DNA of 50,000 nucleotides from NCBI GenBank assembly GCA_027972325.1, contig JAPMOS010000021.1, positions 210,001 through 260,000 of the forward strand, read 5' to 3'. Positions 44,801-50,000 of the stretch are shown piece after piece. Position numbers and translations under genes: made by a program. The DNA is from Paratrimastix pyriformis. Its lineage: Eukaryota > Preaxostyla > Paratrimastigidae. The notes below the pieces were generated by a model. It did no database searches and was not told the origin of the DNA. It saw only the letters and a program-made list of their open reading frames with translations. The first letter of the stretch is position 1, and each line of letters begins with the position of its first letter.

Positions 44801-47800
44801 CCAGGTCCTGTCCCGGCCACGACGGCAACCCCCGTCCCGGCCACGGCAACTCCCTTCCAGGCCACGGCGACCCCTGTCCCGGCCACGGCAGCCCCTGTCC
44901 CGGCCACGGCAACCCCTGTCCCGGCCACGGCAACCCCCGTCCAGGCCACGGCAACCCCAGTCCAGGCCACGGCAACCCCAGTCCCGGCCACGGCAACCCC
45001 CGTCCAGGTCATCGCAAACCCGGCGACTGCTTGGGATGCTGCGCACAAGGGTACCATCCTTCCGCCGGTTGAATTATTGGCTCTGCTCAAGCGCCTGGAC
45101 CAAGTGGACGACCGGCCTTCGGTCCACGACCTGGCCGCCCGTCTTCAGCTCACCACAAGTGAACGACGCGAGATGATCGAAGACACGGTACGTCGCGCGG
45201 TGCTGCTCTCCGACCAGATGCGCCGGGATCTCATCGATGCGGCCAAGGCTCAGAAGCGACAGGAACCTCCTCCCGAGGTGACCGAACTCCAGGCACGCAT
45301 CTTCCGCTACCTGGGCCGGCTTGGGACTGTCGCCAAGACGGCGGCCCTTCTGGAACGCGAGCACATGGACGAAATCCTGTGGCTCTTCCACAAACAAGAG
45401 GGCCAGCTCCTCGAGGCGGCCGTCGTGGCCGCACGAGTCGGACGATCACAGGAGGTCGCTTCCCTCTTGCGGGAAGCCTCCACATCCACAGCACCGGACG
45501 CAGCCAAGCCCCGGGATGTCGCGAAGGTCATCAAAGATGACCTGTACCGGAACCAACCGCCGATTCATGAGGGCTTCACGGAATTCATCGGCATCCTCGC
45601 TGATCATACGAACTCGGACACACAACTGGGGACTCTCGTGCCCCTCACTTCTGCCCACGGGCCCGTTGACCTCGCGATGGAGGGCCTCTCGTGCCAGCTC
45701 TCGGAGCTGCTCTTGCACAAAATGGGGCCCGTGAATGATGCCTTGAACACCTCCAGGTCGGTGCATTCCCCCCCCCCCACCCCCTCCCTCCCCATGTTCC
45801 GCCGACAATCGTTGTTGGTGGTGGTTGGTTGTTGGTGGTGGGTGGTCGGACCTCGTGTCGTCATTTGTTCGTGTTTTTTTCCTTTTCAGTGAATTCCGCG
45901 AGGCTGCTCTCGTGGCCGTCAACGGGTTGCACATATCCAACCGAGGAGGCGCTCCTGACAAGTGCGGGCCCCTTGCCGAGGCGATTTTGTCGTATTACTC
46001 GCGCTCTCTCCACGCGCCCTTCCGGGGTGACCCGGACGCCCTCTGGGGTCGCATGCTCTGCCTCGAGCAGGCAACGGTGGACTTCCTCGACCGCAAGGAC
46101 ATCGGGGCATCTGCCTATTACGATCGGCTCACGTCTCTCGCCATGGCCTGGCGCAACTTCGCCGCCGGCGCTCACGACACGGCCGTCGAGCTGTGTGAAT
46201 GCCTGCGCCGGCGTAATGTCAATTGCCGGCAACTTAAGGCCATGTCCAACCTCTTCGGGGTTTCCTTTGGGGGCCGGTCCGAAGCAGCCATCCCGACGCG
46301 CTCCTTTGCCCTCCTCAAGGGCCTGCGCGGGGATGAACTCCTCCAGTATTCGCACTCCCCGTCGATGAAGGTGGCTGAGTTTATCGAGAGTGTCATTCGC
46401 TGGCTCTGCTCGATTGCTTGGCAGGCCCTGCCCTTCCTTGCCCATTTGATGACCCTGGCCGCTCTGCACACCTCATCGGCCCTTCGGCCATGCTTCCGGA
46501 AGTTTCAGAATTGGCAATGCACCCAACTGCAGTGCCCCTTCTCGCACGGACCGACCCCCATGCCCGCCGGGTGGCAATACCTCTTGCTCCAAGCTGTTGA
46601 TCTCTCACAACTGGTAGCGGAATGTTTCAACACGGTGCGTACTTTGGGTATCAAGCCGTCCCCAGTTGTGCTCTCGCACTACCAATTTCTGGTTGGTGCG
46701 CTCCCGAAGGGCTTGCTCGCGGCCGTGAGTGACCCGTGCGGCTTCCTCTACGACCTCCAGGACTTGCTCTTCGTGCAGCAGCGCATCACCTCCCTCAATC
46801 TTCCCATGCCCCCGGACAACCGCCATTTCGTCCCGTGGAACCATATGCGTGAGGATACCTCACAGCTGTTCCAGAGCCTCAGCGAGACCCTGAGAAGTCT
46901 CATTCCCCGGGATCACTTCCCCCAGCACTTCCGCAGTCCCTTGTTTGAATCCACCGTCTACCTGGCCCTTGCCGCACAGGGCAACCGGTTTGAGGGCCTT
47001 CTGATGCCTGCTTGGCATGCGGTGGAGGTCTACAGCAACCCGCAAACATGCTACTGGATGGACATTCTCTGCCGGCCGCACCCGCCTTTCGACTTCGCCG
47101 GGGTGCTAGACGCCGTACCCGGGATCCTGTTCCGCACAGCCCAGATGGTTCAGCGGACGGTCTGTCCTGTGTGGTTCCCATCCCTTTCCCCTCACTCTCC
47201 TCCTCCTCACCCCCCATAGGATTTGGCCTCCGCCTTCCGGATTGCCACCCTATTTGCCGTGCTCTCCATCAATCCTTCGGCTCGGGTCATGTACGAGTCC
47301 CTGTGCAAAGTTTGGACGCCGCTGTGTCAGGAGCTCAACCAGGTGGCCGGATTTGCAAAGTACGGGAAGATCCTGTCGCACTCATCCAGGGAATGGCTGA
47401 AAGGGCTCGGCTCCTTGGGCCAACTCTTCTCCATCTACAGTCCGAGTGCCCCGACGCGCTTGCGCGAGGGCATCCCGGTGAACCCGCAGGGCGCCACATC
47501 CTCGTTCTCCTATTCCTCCATCGAGCCCCAGCTCCGCAGCCACCTGCCCATCGCCAGGCCCCTTTGGCCGAATCAGCCACTGACACTCGCACCCGAACCG
47601 CACCCGGAAGCAACTGCAGCTGCAGCCAGCCAGGCTATCCTCGCCCTCGACGAGGGTGTCCCCGTTCCGAAACATATCTTGGCTCGCCCCATTCCTCCTT
47701 CCTCGAACGCAAGCGGGTCCACTCCTGCAACAACACCCTCTCGCGTTGGGGCTTCGGCCGTGACTTTCGGACCCCCGCCCTTCGCTGCGACTCCAACCCC

Positions 47801-48752
47801 CGCCACTGTTGCTCCAACCCCCGCCACTCCAACCCCAACCACCGTCACTGCGACTCCAACCCCAACCACTGCGCCTCCAACCCCAACCACCGCCACTCCA
47901 ACTCCAACCCCCGCCACTGCGATTCCAGCCCCCGCCACTGCCAGCCCACTGGCACTTCCCCCGGCCAGCCCCGACGAGGACTCCGGTCCCGTCGTCCCGG
48001 ACGCTCCCCCTGCCTTCCTGGACGCATCTGATTCGGACGCGGTGCCACTCCCTGCCCCCGTCGCGCAGCCCAGTGCCCCAGAGAAGGAACTCTTCCCGCC
48101 CCGGATCAAACGGGCCCTGCTGCGCTGGCGTCGGCGTCACGTTGCCACTCTGTCCACCGTGGATCTCGACAAGGACGTGCTGCGGCGTCAGATCGCCGAT
48201 GCATTATTGCAGCAGTTCCCATTATGTCAGGCCCGCGTTGACGAGTACCTCCCGGCCTGCCTCAAACACCAATTGGACGCCCGCCGGCGAGCATTGGAAG
48301 ACACCCAAGCCAAACTTGAAGAGGATCTGGAGCATGCAGTCACGACACTCCGCCGGCGGATGAACCGGGGCGAGGTGGCGGCGGACATGGACCAGGAAGA
48401 CGGTGATCCTGAGGCGGCAGAGGACGACCTGATGTTATCCGACCGCGCCGCCGAGCTGATCAAGCAAGCGCGCGAGGCCGGCGAGCGTCTGGACATTGTC
48501 GGGTACCCGCATCACCACCAGGCCCTCGATATTCGGGTCCTGGATCGGTACGTGTTCGACGCCAAGTCGATCGAAGTGAAGATGACCAGGTTCTGTGCCG
48601 ACCTGGGGCAGACTCTCTCGGGGAAGAAGGCAAAGGCCCCCGCGCCACCCGCCGCCGTGCCTCCCCCCAGGCCACCTCCTCGCTCACAGCAACAGCAACG
48701 CTCGGGACGATCACCACCACGTTCCCCTCCCCGGTCACCTCCCCGGAGATAA
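36780..48752 (+). CDS. Dual helicase: UPF1-like SF1 helicase fused to TRANK1/UvrD-like helicase, with CCCH zinc finger
   Basis: Twenty exons join in phase to 3,327 residues (E1 36780-36978, E2 37023-38066, E3 38299-38422, E4 38902-39736, E5 39797-39823, E6 39878-40027, E7 40088-40257, E8 40304-40424, E9 40617-40715, E10 40764-40824, E11 40877-41751, E12 41805-41974, E13 42030-42324, E14 42426-42821, E15 42891-42960, E16 43075-43707, E17 43787-44004, E18 44063-45756, E19 45890-47159, E20 47220-48752). Helicase 1: GPPGTGKT (410-417), IIDEAGQL, LVLVGDHKQL, IQYRM, VDSFQGGE, NVALTRAK (near 948). Helicase 2: GRSGTGKT (1229-1236), LVDESQD, VGDTAQAIS, QNFRTH, ESKGLEFSDVLVYNFF (near 1757), YVAITRAR. 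E18 adds helical, TPR-like repeats and TP/AP repeats. A Cx8Cx4Cx3H finger (CFRKFQNWQCTQLQCPFSHG) is near residue 2594. The C-terminus is coiled and basic. RNA metabolism or RNA defence is the likely field. Confidence 0.85.
38120..38275. repeat. (GAT)n microsatellite, intron 2 of the dual-helicase gene
   Basis: GATGATTGGATGATGAT array with GATCAGATGATG and GATGCT variants, upstream of exon 3. Confidence 0.85.
38465..38898. repeat. (ATC)n microsatellite and C run, intron 3 of the dual-helicase gene
   Basis: CAT and CATCCA array (purest at 38680-38735) ending in 16 C just before AAAG at the acceptor. Complementary to the array before exon 3. Confidence 0.85.
44795..45015 (+). repeat. In-frame (A/V)PATATP repeat inside exon 18
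   Basis: About ten copies of a 21-bp coding unit, GCNACCCC(C/T)GT(C)CC(G/A)GCCACG, giving the residues TPVPATA or TPVQATA. It forms a flexible Thr/Pro/Ala spacer between the helical repeats of the second helicase and the following domain. A related TPTPAT spacer lies at 47790-47960 in exon 20. Confidence 0.85.
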
Positions 48753-48883
48753 CCCCCCCCCCCCCCCCCACCACCATTTTTTGTTTTCTCTGCAGATTTT
48801 CTCTTGTTGTTGTTGTTTCGACGATGGGTGTTTTCCCCTCTGCAAATGTTATTTTCCGACGTGCACAACCTGCCTGGCTTTTT
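48753..48883. other. Short gap between two convergent stop codons
   Basis: 131 bases between the stop of the dual-helicase gene and the stop of the S28 peptidase gene, with a C run (48752-48769) and T-rich sequence. The two 3' ends must overlap or be very short. Confidence 0.6.
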
Positions 48884-49745
48884 TTACTTGTGGGAGAGCC
48901 AGGCATCGAGGGTGTCAAGCACCTTCTGCCGGCCGGCCACCAGCTCAGCCGAGTCCGTGGGGTGTGGCTGGGACATGTCCGCGCAATGGGCGGTGCCCTT
49001 GATGTAGACGGCGGGCATCTCCTGGCTCAGATCCGAGGTCACACCTGGCCAAGCGATGATGATGGTGATGGTGATGATGATGATGATGACTGGATGATGA
49101 TGACTGGATGATGATGATTGGATGATGATGATTGGATGATGATGATTGGATGATGATAATGGTTGTGGTGGTTGTGGTGGCGGTGGCGGGGACGTCGAGT
49201 GAGCAAGCGTCATGTGTGTGCGCGCGTGGACTGATCGATCGGACAGGAAGGGTCTCAAATGAAGCCACAGCTTGCGCGAACTTGGGGGCGTCATGTGATA
49301 TGAGGGGGGTGATACAGACCAAGTGCGTGCCAGGGGTCGATCGAGCCATTGCTGAAGACGATGCGGGCCTCATCAGGGTGGTCACTCCCGTAGTACTGGA
49401 AATGGGCAGGGAGGCAGGCAGGCAGAACCGGCAATTATTGTGAGGAAAATGTAGACACAAGCTGTCCTGCGGAACAGCACAAATCAGACACACAGACAGA
49501 CATGCATACATCCAATCATCATCATCATCCAATCATCATCACCATCCAATCATCATCACCATCATCCAATCATCATCATCATCATCCAATCATCATCCAA
49601 TCATCATCATCATCATCCAATCATCATCCAATCATCATCATCATCCAATCATCATCATCATCCAATCATCATCATCATCCAATCATCACCATCATCCAAT
49701 CATCACCATCATCATCATCACCATCATCCAGTCATCATCATCCAG

Positions 49746-49782
<37 letters not shown>

Positions 49783-50000
49783 TATCATCATCATCCAATC
49801 ATCAATCATCAATCATCATCATCCAATCACCATCACCATCATCACCATCATCGCCACCACCATCATCATCCAATCATCATCATCACGATGGCAGACCTGG
49901 TTGGTCCAGTCCACGGGGGGCGGGTTGGCGTACATCTTGCCGAAGCCCTGCTGGCACTGCAGCAGGCTGTAGTCAAGGGTCAGCCGGCCAGTGGCGTAGG
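48884..50000 (-). CDS. Serine carboxypeptidase S28 (Pro-X carboxypeptidase family), C-terminal part
   Basis: Three exons are visible, 50000-49897 (continues off the right edge), 49395-49320 and 49044-48884, and join in phase. They read YATGRLTLDYSLLQCQQGFG ... VDWTNQ, then YYGSDHPDEARIVFSNGSID with PWHALG, then SDLSQEMPAVYIKGTAHCAD with MSQPHPTDS. IVFSNGSIDPW is the S28 signature that carries the catalytic Asp, and GTAHCADM carries the catalytic His; the nucleophile Ser lies outside the window. These enzymes cut after proline in lysosomes or outside the cell. Donors are GTCTGC (49896) and GTCTGT (49319). The middle exon lies between a (GAT)-reading and an (ATC)-reading array in the transcript. 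Confidence 0.85.
49056..49185. repeat. (GAT)n microsatellite, last intron of the S28 gene
   Basis: GATGATGACTGGATGATGATTGG array on the plus strand, reading ATC in the minus-strand transcript. Confidence 0.85.
49503..49890. repeat. (ATC)n microsatellite, intron of the S28 gene
   Basis: Long CATCATCCAATCATC array on the plus strand, reading GAT in the minus-strand transcript. Confidence 0.9.

Overview
This is nuclear DNA of a eukaryote with a compact, intron-rich genome, probably a free-living protist; I cannot fix the lineage. It holds a CENP-A-type histone, a tRNA-His, F-box, BTB and calponin-homology proteins, a TMEM185-like membrane protein, an S28 peptidase and a non-LTR retrotransposon. 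Coding exons are GC-rich. Many introns are filled with (ATC)n/(GAT)n arrays, minisatellites or long C runs. These arrays generate many spurious poly-His, poly-Ser, poly-Ile and poly-Asp reading frames.

Layout from left to right: F-box gene fragment (-, runs off the left edge); TMEM185-like gene (-, 7 exons) with a tRNA-His(GTG) lying antisense inside intron 3; second F-box gene (-) whose stop overlaps the TMEM185-like start as TGATG; CENP-A histone (+); tandem calponin-homology protein ending in a CAAX box (-); unrecognised gene (+); membrane protein with a papain-like hydrolase candidate domain (-); BTB/BACK/MATH-like giant (-, 13 exons); LINE of about 9.2 kb (-) carrying a 12-copy array of 200-bp monomers; F-box/ubiquitin-like gene (-); F-box/LRR gene (+); a 20-exon, 3,327-residue protein joining a UPF1-like helicase to a TRANK1/UvrD-like helicase (+); and the C-terminal part of a serine carboxypeptidase S28 (-, runs off the right edge). 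Genes are packed tightly: start codons 10 bp apart at 33120/33131, stops 131 bp apart at 48752/48884.

I rebuilt the genes by matching exon phases. All the multi-exon totals listed here divide by three, except for the gene at 9102-11199, which I could not complete. This exposed three genome-level patterns. First, the 5' splice site is not GTRAGT but GTCYGY: of 56 phase-consistent introns, 52 have C and 4 have T at intron position +3, and none has a purine. GTCTGT contains TCTGT, the exact complement of the U6 snRNA ACAGA box. Second, several exons sit between complementary trinucleotide arrays, (ATC)n on one side and (GAT)n on the other. Third, several introns contain tandem duplications whose unit carries the splice site itself, giving for example four donors and two acceptors in one intron.

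Four of the ten or so protein genes look like ubiquitin-ligase adaptors or relatives (three F-box genes plus a BTB gene, and a further F-box fragment). They are probably not functionally linked to the histone or helicase beyond physical proximity. The LINE separates two host blocks and shows at least two frame breaks in its second ORF.
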